The notes beneath the pieces are model-generated. The model saw only the letters and a program-made list of their open reading frames with translations. It was not told where the DNA came from and made no database searches. From the NCBI GenBank assembly GCA_033763395.1, contig JANRKQ010000018.1, positions 152,897 to 216,896 of the forward strand: a stretch of 64,000 nucleotides of DNA, written 5' to 3'. Position numbers and translations under genes: made by a program. Source of the stretch: Xiheimicrobium sp033763395. Its GTDB lineage: Bacteria; Myxococcota; Myxococcia; Myxococcales; Myxococcaceae. This document shows positions 1-8,962 of this stretch, one piece after another; the stretch's first letter is position 1; the number at the start of each line of letters is the position of its first letter.

Positions 1-1
1 C

Positions 2-949
2 TCCAGCGCCGACGAGGTGTGGAAGCGCGCCGAGATGATCGTCAAGGTGAAGGAGCCCATCGAGCCCGAGTACGACCGCATGCAGGAAGGCCAGGTCGTC
101 TACACCTACTTCCACCTCGCGGCAGTGCCGGAGCTGGCGCAGGTGCTGGTGAAGAAGAAGATCGCCGCTGTGGCGTACGAGACGATTCAGCCGGAAGACG
201 GCTCGCTCCCGCTGCTCAAGCCGATGAGCGAGGTCGCCGGCAAGATGTCGATCCAGGTCGGCGCGACGTCGCTCGAGAAGGCGCACGGCGGCAAGGGCAT
301 TCTCCTGGGCGGCGTGCCCGGCGTGCGGCCCTGCAAGGTGGCCATCATCGGCGGCGGCGTCGTCGGGACCTGCGCCGCGAAGGTGGCCGTGGGCATGGGC
401 GCCGACGTCACCATTCTCGACGTCAACCTGGACCGCCTCACGTACCTCGACGACATCTTCCAGGGCCGCCTGCGCACCCTCATGAGCGACAGCGAGAACA
501 TCGCGCGCTGCGTGCGCGAGTCCGATCTCGTGGTGGGCGCCGTGTTGATCCCCGGCGCCAAGGCCCCCAAGCTCGTCTCGGCCGACCTCATCAAGGAGAT
601 GTCGAAGGGCTCCGTCGTCGTCGACGTCGCGGTCGACCAGGGCGGCTGCATCGAGACCATCAAGGCCACCACCCACGACAACCCCACCTACGAGGTGTCG
701 GGCGTCATTCACTACGGCGTCGCCAACATGCCCGGCGCGGTGCCCATGACGTCGACCTTCGCCCTCACCAACGCCACCCGCCCGTACGGCCGGAAGATCG
801 CCGACATGGGCCTCATCGCGGCGATCCGCTCCGACGCGGCGTTGGCCAAGGGGCTCAACACCTTCGGCGGCCACGTCACCTACGAGGCCGTCGCGAAGGA
901 CCTGGGCTACCCCTACGTGGCGATCGAGAAGGCCATCGAAGGCCGCTGA
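2..949 (+). CDS. ald: Alanine dehydrogenase, 5' partial
   Basis: Oxidatively deaminates L-alanine to pyruvate with NAD+ in the cytoplasm. The frame is already open at the window edge, reading SSADEVWKRAEMIVKVKEP, which is the family's conserved early segment, so the roughly 55 N-terminal residues lie outside. The Rossmann nucleotide-binding motif is seen as VAIIGGGVVGTCAAKVAVGMG, and the later stretch VVDVAVDQGGC followed by YGVANMPGAVPMTST is diagnostic of alanine dehydrogenase and pyridine nucleotide transhydrogenase alpha chains. The protein ends soon after the NAD domain, as alanine dehydrogenases do, with no transhydrogenase membrane part. A hairpin about 70 bases downstream probably ends the transcript. 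Confidence 0.95.
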   Translation, partial: SSADEVWKRAEMIVKVKEPIEPEYDRMQEGQVVYTYFHLAAVPELAQVLVKKKIAAVAYETIQPEDGSLPLLKPMSEVAGKMSIQVGATSLEKAHGGKGILLGGVPGVRPCKVAIIGGGVVGTCAAKVAVGMGADVTILDVNLDRLTYLDDIFQGRLRTLMSDSENIARCVRESDLVVGAVLIPGAKAPKLVSADLIKEMSKGSVVVDVAVDQGGCIETIKATTHDNPTYEVSGVIHYGVANMPGAVPMTSTFALTNATRPYGRKIADMGLIAAIRSDAALAKGLNTFGGHVTYEAVAKDLGYPYVAIEKAIEGR

Positions 950-1020
950 AGGCCGGCGCTGCCAGCCTGACAGCGGTGCGCACCGGCGCCCGCGTCACTG
1001 TGTCAGTCCTTTCACACCCG

Positions 1021-1050
1021 CCGCCCGGAGACCCTCGTGGTTCCGGGCGG
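1021..1050 (+). terminator. Probable intrinsic terminator of ald
   Basis: A perfect 9-bp inverted repeat, CCGCCCGGA (1021-1029) and TCCGGGCGG (1042-1050), encloses a 12-base loop. It is followed by the modestly T-rich TTGGCGTTT. It sits between the ald stop and the sigma-factor start, where a transcript end is expected. The T-tract is weak. Confidence 0.5.
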
Positions 1051-1195
1051 TTGGCGTTTCTGGAGGTGCGGCATCGGGGCTGCACTCCCGCCCCGTGCGG
1101 TCAGCAGCGGCCGCCCGCACGAAATACCTCAAGGGTTCCGTGCGTTTCACCGCGTATTGCAGCGCCGGCCGTGGCGGCGCGAGGGAGACGGGCAC

Positions 1196-1813
1196 ATGTT
1201 GGGGTTCTCGAAGAGCGACAGGACGCGGGCCGAGTTCGAGGCGCTGGTCGCTCCCTGGCTCGACACCCTCTACGCCGGCGCCCTGCGGCTGACGCGCAAC
1301 GAGCGCGACGCAGAAGATCTCGTGCAGGACACCGTCATGCGGGCCTACCGCTTCTTCGACAAGTTCGAGCGGGGCACCAACTTCCGCGCCTGGCTCTTCA
1401 AGATCCTCACGAACACCTTCATCAACGGCTACCGGCGGCAGGTGAAGGAGCGCTCGCTGGGCGACGAATCGGAGCGGCAGAGCGTCGAGGCCCAGTTCTT
1501 CTCGGCCGACACCACCGACCAGGCGCAGAACCCCGAGGACTACCTGCTCCAACGGGTGATGAGCGAAGACGTGCTCGCGGCCATCGACACCCTGCCCATC
1601 GACTTCCGCATGGTGGTGATCCTCGCGGACCTCCAGGAGTTCTCCTACAAGGAGATCGCCGACATTCTGGACGTGCCGGTGGGCACGGTGATGAGCCGGC
1701 TCTTCCGGGGCCGTCGGCAGCTCGAGAAGGTGCTGCGGGCGAAGGAGGCCGTGCAGGGCGAAGCCCCCCTGGTGGACTTGAACGCGTACCGGGAGCGGAA
1801 GAAGCTGGCCTGA
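1196..1813 (+). CDS. rpoE1: ECF RNA polymerase sigma factor, RpoE1-like
   Basis: A 205-residue extracytoplasmic-function sigma factor that directs RNA polymerase to a specific promoter set. Region 2 lies at about residues 15-85, with the core-binding RDAEDLVQDTVMRAYRF segment at 38-54 and WLFKILTNTFINGYRR after it. Region 4 lies at about 122-180, with the helix-turn-helix YKEIADILDVPVGTVMSRLFR at 151-171. The chosen ATG follows a GAGGGAGACGGG ribosome site; upstream in-frame starts add nonconserved residues. The next gene is a zinc-finger anti-sigma factor, then frzS. This matches the M. xanthus rpoE1 locus, reported to affect motility and development. The symbol rests on similarity from memory plus this gene order. 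Confidence 0.9.
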   Translation: MLGFSKSDRTRAEFEALVAPWLDTLYAGALRLTRNERDAEDLVQDTVMRAYRFFDKFERGTNFRAWLFKILTNTFINGYRRQVKERSLGDESERQSVEAQFFSADTTDQAQNPEDYLLQRVMSEDVLAAIDTLPIDFRMVVILADLQEFSYKEIADILDVPVGTVMSRLFRGRRQLEKVLRAKEAVQGEAPLVDLNAYRERKKLA

Positions 1814-1834
1814 CACGGGTTGATCGAACCGGAC

Positions 1835-2665
1835 ATGAACTGTCGAGACGTCGAACCGCTCCTGATGCCCTACCTCGACGCCGAGCTCGTCGACGGCGAG
1901 CGCGTGCAGGTCGAGCAGCACCTGGCCGAGTGTGGGCCGTGCGCGAAGCACGCCGAGGTCTCGCGGCACAACCGAACCCTCATTCGCACCCTGGCGAAGG
2001 CTGGCAGCCCGATGGCGCCGGCGTCGCTCCGGGCGTCGGTGTTTCAAGGTGTCCGCACGGACGAGGCCAGGCAGCGCCAGCGGCGCTCCCTTCGCCTGTC
2101 CGCTGCGGCAGCTGGGGTGGCGCTGTGTGCCTTCGCCGGCCATTCGCAGTGGCGCTCGTTTCAGCGCCGGTTGTACGTCGAAGACGCCGCCAGCCGGCAC
2201 GCGCGCCAGTTCCCCCTCGAGGTGCGCCTGCCGCAGCCCGAGGCCCTTGAGGCGTGGTTCGACGGCAAGCTGGGGCACCGCGTCGCCGTGCCCCGCTTCC
2301 CCAACGCGGTGGCCGCCGGGGCGCGGGTGCTCAACGTGCGTGAGAAGCAGGCCGCCTACATTCGGTACGACGCGCCCGCCCGTGAGTCAGCCCGGCCCCG
2401 CCAGGTCGGCCTCTTCGTCTTCGGCGACACCGGCAACGACGTCGACGTGGGTGCGCGCGCCGAGCCCGATCTGCGCAACTCGAACGGCTACAACGTGGTG
2501 AGCTGGCGAGACGGCGATCTCGTGTACCAGCTCGTCACCGACCTCTCCGAAGACGATCTGCGCGAGCTGTTGCCGCCCGAGCCACGGGAGCTGCGCGCGG
2601 CTCCGGCGCTCGCAGCTCCGGCCCGGCCCGCGCTCGACGTGCAGCCGGCCTCGTACCGCCCCTGA
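1835..2665 (+). CDS. Membrane anti-sigma factor with HC2 zinc finger
   Basis: A 276-residue partner expected to hold the upstream sigma factor inactive at the inner membrane. The N-terminal anti-sigma domain carries the zinc-type signature H29-x3-C33-x2-C36 (HLAECGPC), with a further Cys at position 3. One transmembrane segment lies at about residues 87-104 (RLSAAAAGVALCAFAGH). The rest should be periplasmic and ends in an Ala/Pro-rich tail. It starts 21 bases after the sigma-factor stop; an in-frame TTG at 1820 is a possible alternative start. The sensed signal is unknown. Pairing with the sigma factor is inferred from adjacency and the zinc-finger family. Confidence 0.88.
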   Translation: MNCRDVEPLLMPYLDAELVDGERVQVEQHLAECGPCAKHAEVSRHNRTLIRTLAKAGSPMAPASLRASVFQGVRTDEARQRQRRSLRLSAAAAGVALCAFAGHSQWRSFQRRLYVEDAASRHARQFPLEVRLPQPEALEAWFDGKLGHRVAVPRFPNAVAAGARVLNVREKQAAYIRYDAPARESARPRQVGLFVFGDTGNDVDVGARAEPDLRNSNGYNVVSWRDGDLVYQLVTDLSEDDLRELLPPEPRELRAAPALAAPARPALDVQPASYRP

Positions 2666-2669
2666 GATC

Positions 2670-2690
2670 CGCTCCCAGCGAGTGGGAGCG
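2670..2690 (+). terminator. Hairpin after the anti-sigma gene, possible terminator
   Basis: CGCTCCCA (2670-2677) pairs perfectly with TGGGAGCG (2683-2690) across a 5-base loop, starting five bases after the anti-sigma stop codon. No T-run follows, so it could be a weak or factor-dependent terminator or a transcript-end stabiliser. Confidence 0.35.
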
Positions 2691-2718
2691 CGAGCCGTTG
2701 GGCGACGGCCGTCATTCG

Positions 2719-2747
2719 TTGACCCCCTCGGATCGCGCCGGTAGCCT
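2719..2747 (+). promoter_or_regulatory. Candidate housekeeping promoter for frzS
   Basis: TTGACC at 2719-2724 and TAGCCT at 2742-2747 are separated by 17 bases, a good sigma-70-type spacing. The -10 box ends only nine bases before the frzS ATG and no clear Shine-Dalgarno sequence lies between. If the promoter is real, the transcript would be leaderless or nearly so. Confidence 0.4.
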
Positions 2748-2756
2748 CGGCACCAC

Positions 2757-4466
2757 ATGTCCAAGACTGTTCTCATCGTCGAGAAAGACGTCGCGCTCAT
2801 GCACGCCATGCGCGACGCGCTCGTGGGTCGGGGCTTCAGCGTGGAAGAGACGACCGACGGCAAGTCGGTGCCCGACCTGGTGAAGAAGAAGAAGCCCGAC
2901 TGCGTGGTGCTCGCGGTCGACCTCGACGCTGGCCAGAACGGCTACATCCTCTGCAAGAAGCTCAAGAGCGACGACGACTTGAAGGGCGTGCCGGTGCTCA
3001 TCGTCGGCGACCCCAAGGGCTTCGGCCAGCACCAGAAGCTCAAGACGCGCGCCGAGGACTACCTTGGCAAGCCGTTCGAGGCCTCGGCCGTCATCGATCG
3101 CGTGGGCGCGCTGGCGGGCTACCCGCCCGAGCCCGAAGCACCGGCCGCCGACGAGGGGTTCGACCCGGGCTCGCTCCTCGACGAGGGCGCCTCGCCATCA
3201 GAGGAGCTCGCCGTCGAGAGCGCCACCAGCGAAGAGACGGTCGGCAACTCGGACCCGGACTTCGAGATGGTCGACGCGATGTTCGACGACAAGCCGGCCG
3301 ACGACGCGCCGCCGCCACCGCCGGTCGACGAGGGCGCCGAAGAGATCTCGCTGTCGACCTCGAACTTCGACGAAGACGAGTTCCCCGCCGAGAAGACGGT
3401 GGTCGGCTTCCTGCCGACGGCCCCGAAGGCCGAGCCGCCGAAGGCCCCCGCGAAGTCGCCTCCGGTGCGCAAGGAGCCTGAGAAGAAGATCCCCTTCTCG
3501 TCGTCGCCGTCGATGACGGGTGACGGCGCCGAGGCCCGGGAGCTGCGCGCCAAGGTGGCCGAGCTCACCGGCGCGCTGGAAGACGCCAACCGGCGGGCCA
3601 GTGAGTTCGAAGACAAGGCGCGCGAGCTCGAGAGCCAGCTCGACGCCCGCCAGACCGAACTCGAGGCTGCGAAGTCGGGCGGCGGCAAGAACGACAAGGA
3701 TCTTTTCGCCCTGCGCGACTCGGTGAACAAGAAGGACAAGGAGATCCTCAAGCTCAAGAACGAGCTCAACGAGAAGGAGAAGGAAATCGTCGAGCTGCGC
3801 GAGAAGGAGAACTCGCTCGATCAGCAGGTCTCGGAGTCGTCCGGTGAGATGGCCCGGAAGGACGCGCAGCTCAAGACGCTCCAGGCGAAGGCCGATCAGC
3901 TCACCAGCGAGCGCAAGAAGATCGATCAGCAGCTGCTCCAATCGAAAGAAGAGGCGCGGTCGGCCCAGGCCCGCCTGACGTCGCTGCAGACCGACTTCGA
4001 CGCCCTGCAGCCGCGGGCCCAGGAGCTCGAGCAGGAGCTCGAGACGCTCCGCGCCGAGAAGGCCGAGACCGAGTCCGCCCGGCAGCAGGCCGAGTCCGAC
4101 CTCGCCGAGGCGCGGGGAGAGATCGACGCGCTCAAGGCCCAGCTCGAGGAGCGCAGCAAAGAGGCCGACGACGTGCGCAGCCAGCTCGAGCAGTCACAGA
4201 TCGATCTCGACGGCGCCCGGAACCAGGTCACCACCCAGGCCCAGGCCTTCGCCGACGAGATCTCTGGCCTGCGGCAGCGCATCGCCGACCTCGAGACCGA
4301 GTCCAGCAAGCACGAGGAGCGCGCCAACCGCCAGGCAACCCGACTCAAGGCCGTGCTGCAAGACGAAGAGCGCGTGCGCGAGGCGCTCGAGACCGCCCTC
4401 TCGCAGCTCAAGCATGAGGGCGGCGACGCCGAAGACATCGACCTCGACGAGCTCGCCGAGGCCTGA
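2757..4466 (+). CDS. frzS: FrzS, pseudo-receiver and coiled-coil social motility protein
   Basis: A 569-residue protein; the M. xanthus homologue localises to cell poles and supports type IV pilus-driven social motility. Residues 1-125 form a response-regulator-like receiver: Asp55 sits where the phosphoacceptor would be and Lys is kept in DYLGKPF, but the acidic pocket reads VEKD and the switch Thr/Ser position is Gly (LIVGDPKG). This matches the known atypical FrzS receiver. Residues about 125-255 are a Pro/acidic linker. Residues about 265-555 are heptad-rich Lys/Glu/Leu coiled coil. The C-terminus DAEDIDLDELAEA is an acidic tail. It follows the rpoE1-like pair, as in M. xanthus, but no other frz gene appears in the window. 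Confidence 0.9.
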   Translation: MSKTVLIVEKDVALMHAMRDALVGRGFSVEETTDGKSVPDLVKKKKPDCVVLAVDLDAGQNGYILCKKLKSDDDLKGVPVLIVGDPKGFGQHQKLKTRAEDYLGKPFEASAVIDRVGALAGYPPEPEAPAADEGFDPGSLLDEGASPSEELAVESATSEETVGNSDPDFEMVDAMFDDKPADDAPPPPPVDEGAEEISLSTSNFDEDEFPAEKTVVGFLPTAPKAEPPKAPAKSPPVRKEPEKKIPFSSSPSMTGDGAEARELRAKVAELTGALEDANRRASEFEDKARELESQLDARQTELEAAKSGGGKNDKDLFALRDSVNKKDKEILKLKNELNEKEKEIVELREKENSLDQQVSESSGEMARKDAQLKTLQAKADQLTSERKKIDQQLLQSKEEARSAQARLTSLQTDFDALQPRAQELEQELETLRAEKAETESARQQAESDLAEARGEIDALKAQLEERSKEADDVRSQLEQSQIDLDGARNQVTTQAQAFADEISGLRQRIADLETESSKHEERANRQATRLKAVLQDEERVREALETALSQLKHEGGDAEDIDLDELAEA

Positions 4467-4475
4467 CGGTAGCAC

Positions 4476-5644
4476 CTAGCCCTTCTTGGGCTCGTTCTTC
4501 CGTTGGATCATCTTCTTGGCCATCAGCTGAACGGCGCCGGCGACGTTCTTGTCCTTCGCCAGCCCCTTCACGTCGGACTCGGACAACATGTTGAGGAAGC
4601 GCATGGTGATCTGCGCCGGCACCTTCGGGTTCTTCACCAGCGCGAGCCGCACCGGGTACTTCCGGGTCCACTCCCGGTGCGAGTAGATGACGCGCAGCAC
4701 GTCTTCGTGAGCCCCCTTGTTGAGCGCCTGGGCCATCACCTCCTGATCGGTGATGCGCGGGCTGCGAATGGTGGCGACCGCGACGAGCTTGTTGGCGTCA
4801 CGAATCAAGATGCCGCGCACCTCTTTGTTGCCCTTGGTGGCGAGCTTGATCTTCTCCGAGATGCTCATCTTGGCGATGCGCTGGGTGAGGGTCAGCTTCT
4901 TGCCCTCCTCGAGCTTCGCCTCCTTCTCGGCCAGGCGCTGGGCCGCTTCGGCGTCGGTGGGGAGATCTCCCGTGGCCGCCACGCCGAACTCGGCGATGAC
5001 GTCGTCGGCGGTGGGCCCGACGTCGAGCTTCTGCGTCGCCGCCTGAGGGCCGAAGAGGCGCACCTTGGCGGCCACCATCTGCGGCACGTCGGGCAGATCG
5101 AGCCCGTTGCGGATGGCGAAGTCGCACACGCCGTCGATGAGGGCGCCCTGGGCCACCGGGTTGAGCGCGAGCTGACGAATGATCTCTTCGTGGCGCAAGA
5201 GGCGCAGCTGGTTCTGCCCGACGAGCTCGGCGAGCCGCTGGCTGCACGAGGCGGCGATGGCCGCCACCGCCGAGTCCGGCGTCGACGAGTTGGTGACGAG
5301 CATCTCGGCGTACGCGTCGTTGGCCGCGTACACCTCGAGGAACCAGCCCAGCACGGCGCCCTGCACGCCCTCGTCACGGAAGCCCGACGCGGCGATGCGA
5401 TCGGGCAGCGTCGAGGCCGTCTTGCCCGCGGTGTCCCGAACGTTGGCGTCGGGGTCGTACATCAACATGAAGAGCGCCCCGAGCATGTCGGGCGGCGCCA
5501 GGGGCACGAGCGCCTTGGCCGCCATCATGCGCAGCGGCACGGGGGCCTTCGGGTCGACGTGCTTGCGCATGTTCTCGGGCAAGAAGTCGGGCGTGACGGG
5601 GCACGCGCTGACGGCCTGCTCGACGGGGGCCTGGGTCTCGTCAC

Positions 5645-5648
<4 letters not shown>
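4476..5648 (-). CDS. Conserved hypothetical protein, HEAT-like helical repeats
   Basis: A 390-residue soluble protein of unknown function. It is almost wholly helical, with repeated paired-helix segments resembling HEAT/ARM repeats (for example PLRMMAAKALVPLAPPDML and later VMAQALNKGAHEDVLRVIYS). A Glu/Lys-rich linker lies in the middle (AAQRLAEKEAKLEEGKKL) and the C-terminus is basic. The start codon overlaps the coaX stop codon in an ATGA junction (5645-5648), so it is probably translationally coupled to coaX. It converges with frzS, ending nine bases away. There are no signal peptide or membrane segments. A scaffold or partner-binding role is only inferred from the fold. Confidence 0.8.
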
Positions 5649-6412
<764 letters not shown>

Positions 6413-6452
6413 GTGCGACGCGGAAGCATAGCCCCGCCCCCGAGGGGATTCG

Positions 6453-7457
6453 TCAGCTCTTGCGAGGGCGCACCTGCTCGACGTCACCGGCCAGCACCCG
6501 CTCGAGGCGCTCGCCGACGCGCACCAGCAGCGCGCCCGTCTCGTCGATGTCCTCGGCGACGCCGCGCAGCTCCCTGGCCTCGGAGCGCACCAGCACGTCC
6601 TGGCCCAGCACGGTCGACCGGCGCTTCCACGCCTCGCGCACCGGCCCGAAGCCCTCGGCCTGCCAGATGTCGAGCCAGTCTTCGAGGCGCGACAACAGCG
6701 CCGAGGTGAAGAGCGCCCGGGGGACGCGCTGCTGCTTCACCTCGAGCACCGAGGTGGCGAGCTCGCGCACGTCGTCGGGGAAGTCGGCCGCCTCGGTGTT
6801 GAGGTTGACGCCCAGGCCCAGCACCACGAAGTGCACGCGCTCGGTGTCGGCGGACAGCTCAGTGAGAATGCCCGCCACCTTCTTGCCGCCCAGCTGCACG
6901 TCATTGGGCCACTTGATGCCCGGCGTCGCGCCGGCGCCCTCGAGCGTGTCGGCCAGCGCCACGGCCGCCACCAACGTCAGCTCGGGCGCCCGCGCCGGGA
7001 CGATCTCGGGCCGCAGCACCACCGACAGGGCCAGGTTCTTCCCCGGCGGCGACACCCAGGTGCGGCCCCGTCGCCCCTTCCCGGCCGTCTGCGACTCGGC
7101 GATCACCACCTCGCCGTGCACCGCGCCGTCCTGGGCCAGCTCGAACGCGTGCGCGTTCGTCGAGGGGAGCGTCTCGAAGTGGTGCACGGTGCGGCCGAGC
7201 TCGCGCGTCATCAACAGCGGCGTCAGCTCGAGCGAGGTGAGTCGATCGGGCACCTGCAACAACCGGTAGCCACGCGAGGGCTGCGCCTCGATCTCGTACC
7301 CGAGCCGTCGCAGCGTCTCGACGTACTTCCACACCGCGGTGCGAGAGAGGCCCAGCTTGTCCGACAGGGTGGCGCCCGAGATGAAGTCCGAGCCGCCCTC
7401 GGCGAGGAAGCTCAAGATCATCTCTTCGTTCGACAGCTCTGGCTCGAAGGCGTCCAC
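6453..7457 (-). CDS. birA: Biotin-protein ligase / biotin operon repressor BirA
   Basis: Activates biotin with ATP and attaches it to carboxylase carrier domains. Of 334 residues, about 12-66 form a winged helix (TLSDKLGLSRTAVWKYVETL), so this is the two-domain regulatory type. The catalytic core has GKGRRGRTW at 126-134, KWPNDV at 182-187 and GKKVAGIL at 191-198, then a C-terminal SH3-like domain. The start is a GTG. It lies in a minus-strand run with coaX immediately downstream, linking two cofactor functions. Any repressor targets lie outside the window. Confidence 0.95.
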   Translation of the reverse strand: MDAFEPELSNEEMILSFLAEGGSDFISGATLSDKLGLSRTAVWKYVETLRRLGYEIEAQPSRGYRLLQVPDRLTSLELTPLLMTRELGRTVHHFETLPSTNAHAFELAQDGAVHGEVVIAESQTAGKGRRGRTWVSPPGKNLALSVVLRPEIVPARAPELTLVAAVALADTLEGAGATPGIKWPNDVQLGGKKVAGILTELSADTERVHFVVLGLGVNLNTEAADFPDDVRELATSVLEVKQQRVPRALFTSALLSRLEDWLDIWQAEGFGPVREAWKRRSTVLGQDVLVRSEARELRGVAEDIDETGALLVRVGERLERVLAGDVEQVRPRKS

Positions 7458-7508
7458 CGTCAGACAGGCTAATGGCCGAAGGGTGTCGCTTTCAACCGCG
7501 CCACGCGC

Positions 7509-8084
7509 TCAGCGGGCAGGCGTGAAGGACAGCAGCTTGAGCTCCGACTGCGGCACGCGCTTGCCGCCATCGACGAGAGTGGTGGCGATGCGCACAATGC
7601 CCACCTCCGGGGCGAGCGTCATCTCGTTCACCAGCGCGCGCTGATCGTCGATGCGGTTGCGGCTCTCGACCACCACGCACCCCGAGAACGAGCCCGCGGG
7701 CGACTCGCAGGGCTGATCGACGGCGAGGATCTCGTAGGCCTCGACCGACGACGGCGAGACGATGTTGGTCCACTTCGTGCCAGCGACGACGGGGTCGCGC
7801 AGCAGGTAGCGCTTCTGATCGCGCACCCCATACGCGTCGGCCTGCAGCCGGGCCCCCGTGGAGTCGATCGCCGCGCCGTCACGCACCTCGAGGATGGTGA
7901 CGGGCAGCGTGCGCTTCTCGCCCAGCATCTGGGCCTCGTATTGCCAGGCCGTCCCCACGGCGAGCGGGAAGAACGTCGCCGCGCTGGGGGCCGCCGGGGC
8001 CTCGGTGCTGCCGCGGGCGCCGGTCGTCACACACCCCACGACGGGGACGCACAGCAGCAGGAGCGTGGCAGCGTGACGGATCAT
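7509..8084 (-). CDS. Hypothetical lipoprotein
   Basis: A 191-residue protein with a lipoprotein signal (LLLLCVPVVGCVTTG, lipidated Cys at about 18). A linker and a compact beta-rich domain beginning FFPLAVGTAWQYEAQM follow. That opening resembles secreted proteins annotated as having a 'FPL..G..W.Y' domain, of unknown function. Two later cysteines (PCESPAGSFSGC) may form a disulphide. The start overlaps the stop of the upstream HEAT lipoprotein (ATGA, 8081-8084), so the two are probably made together. Confidence 0.8.
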   Translation of the reverse strand: MIRHAATLLLLCVPVVGCVTTGARGSTEAPAAPSAATFFPLAVGTAWQYEAQMLGEKRTLPVTILEVRDGAAIDSTGARLQADAYGVRDQKRYLLRDPVVAGTKWTNIVSPSSVEAYEILAVDQPCESPAGSFSGCVVVESRNRIDDQRALVNEMTLAPEVGIVRIATTLVDGGKRVPQSELKLLSFTPAR

Positions 8085-8956
8085 GGGTTGGGTTTCCTCG
8101 GCGCGGCGGGTTTTTTCTGCCTCAGCTCCGAGAGCGCCTTCTCGGCCGAGGCCTTGATCAGCTCGTCGTCGCTGCCGGTCGCGACCACGTCGAGGTAGGC
8201 CTCGGCCTCGTCCCCTCCGATGGCGGCGAGCGCGAAGACGATCTCGCGTTGGACGACCGGGTTCTTCGCCCGGCTGGCTTCGATGATCTGCGGCACGGCT
8301 CTGGGATCCTTGAGGTCGACCAACAGGCCGATGGTGCGCCGGAGCACCGTCAGATCGTCGCTGGAGAGCCGCTCGAGGAGCGCCGGGAGCGCCGCGGGGT
8401 TCTGCCGACGGGCGAGGAGCCGGACGGCCGCCGCGCGCACCGCCACGTCGCCGTCCTTCACCTTCGGCACGAGCACCTCATCGGGCACCTTCGCCAGATC
8501 AATCGTGGCGCGGGCCTCGGCGGCGGCTTCGGCGAGCGAGAGATCGAGCGCCTTCACGGCGGCCGCCTGCACCGCCTCGATCTCATTGGAGGCTGCGCGC
8601 GTCTGCTCTCCACCTTCGACCTCGAAACGGTCCGGGTCGCCCTTCTGCTTGAAGGACAGCACCACCATGGCGCTGCCGGGCGCCTCGGCCTGGGGATCCG
8701 GCTCGTCGATGCGGGCGGCGATCGCGATGCGCCAGGGCTTGGCGCCCCGCGGCGCCTGTGCCCCTTCGGCCAGGAGCGTGAAGCCGGCGCGCTGGAGTGC
8801 AGCCTCGAGCCGACCGACGAGCTGGCCGGCCTCCCAGCCGACGACCTCACGGCCCTCGAAGGTGTCGACCTCGACCTTCGACACCACGGGCTTCTCGGCG
8901 CGCGAACAGGCGCCGGCGACGAGCCCGCACCCGAGCGCGGCGACGAGCAGCCTCAT
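8081..8956 (-). CDS. HEAT-repeat lipoprotein
   Basis: A 291-residue lipoprotein: signal sequence LLVAALGCGLVAGAC with lipidated Cys about 17. The first half is a mixed domain. The second half contains HEAT-like repeats, such as EVLVPKVKDGDVAVRAAAVR, LPALLERLSSDDLTVLRRTI and VPQIIEASRAKNPVVQREIV. These resemble PBS-lyase type HEAT units, which usually mediate protein contacts. It begins seven bases after the HARE-HTH protein ends and overlaps the next lipoprotein by four bases. Function unknown; an envelope scaffold is an inference. Confidence 0.82.
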   Translation of the reverse strand: MRLLVAALGCGLVAGACSRAEKPVVSKVEVDTFEGREVVGWEAGQLVGRLEAALQRAGFTLLAEGAQAPRGAKPWRIAIAARIDEPDPQAEAPGSAMVVLSFKQKGDPDRFEVEGGEQTRAASNEIEAVQAAAVKALDLSLAEAAAEARATIDLAKVPDEVLVPKVKDGDVAVRAAAVRLLARRQNPAALPALLERLSSDDLTVLRRTIGLLVDLKDPRAVPQIIEASRAKNPVVQREIVFALAAIGGDEAEAYLDVVATGSDDELIKASAEKALSELRQKKPAAPRKPNP

Positions 8957-8962
8957 CTGGAC

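Noticed and set aside
19..2250. A long plus-strand frame through ald and the sigma/anti-sigma genes
   Set aside because: Arg/Pro/Gly-rich translation with no family motif; it is the shifted frame of real, well-supported genes in high-GC DNA.
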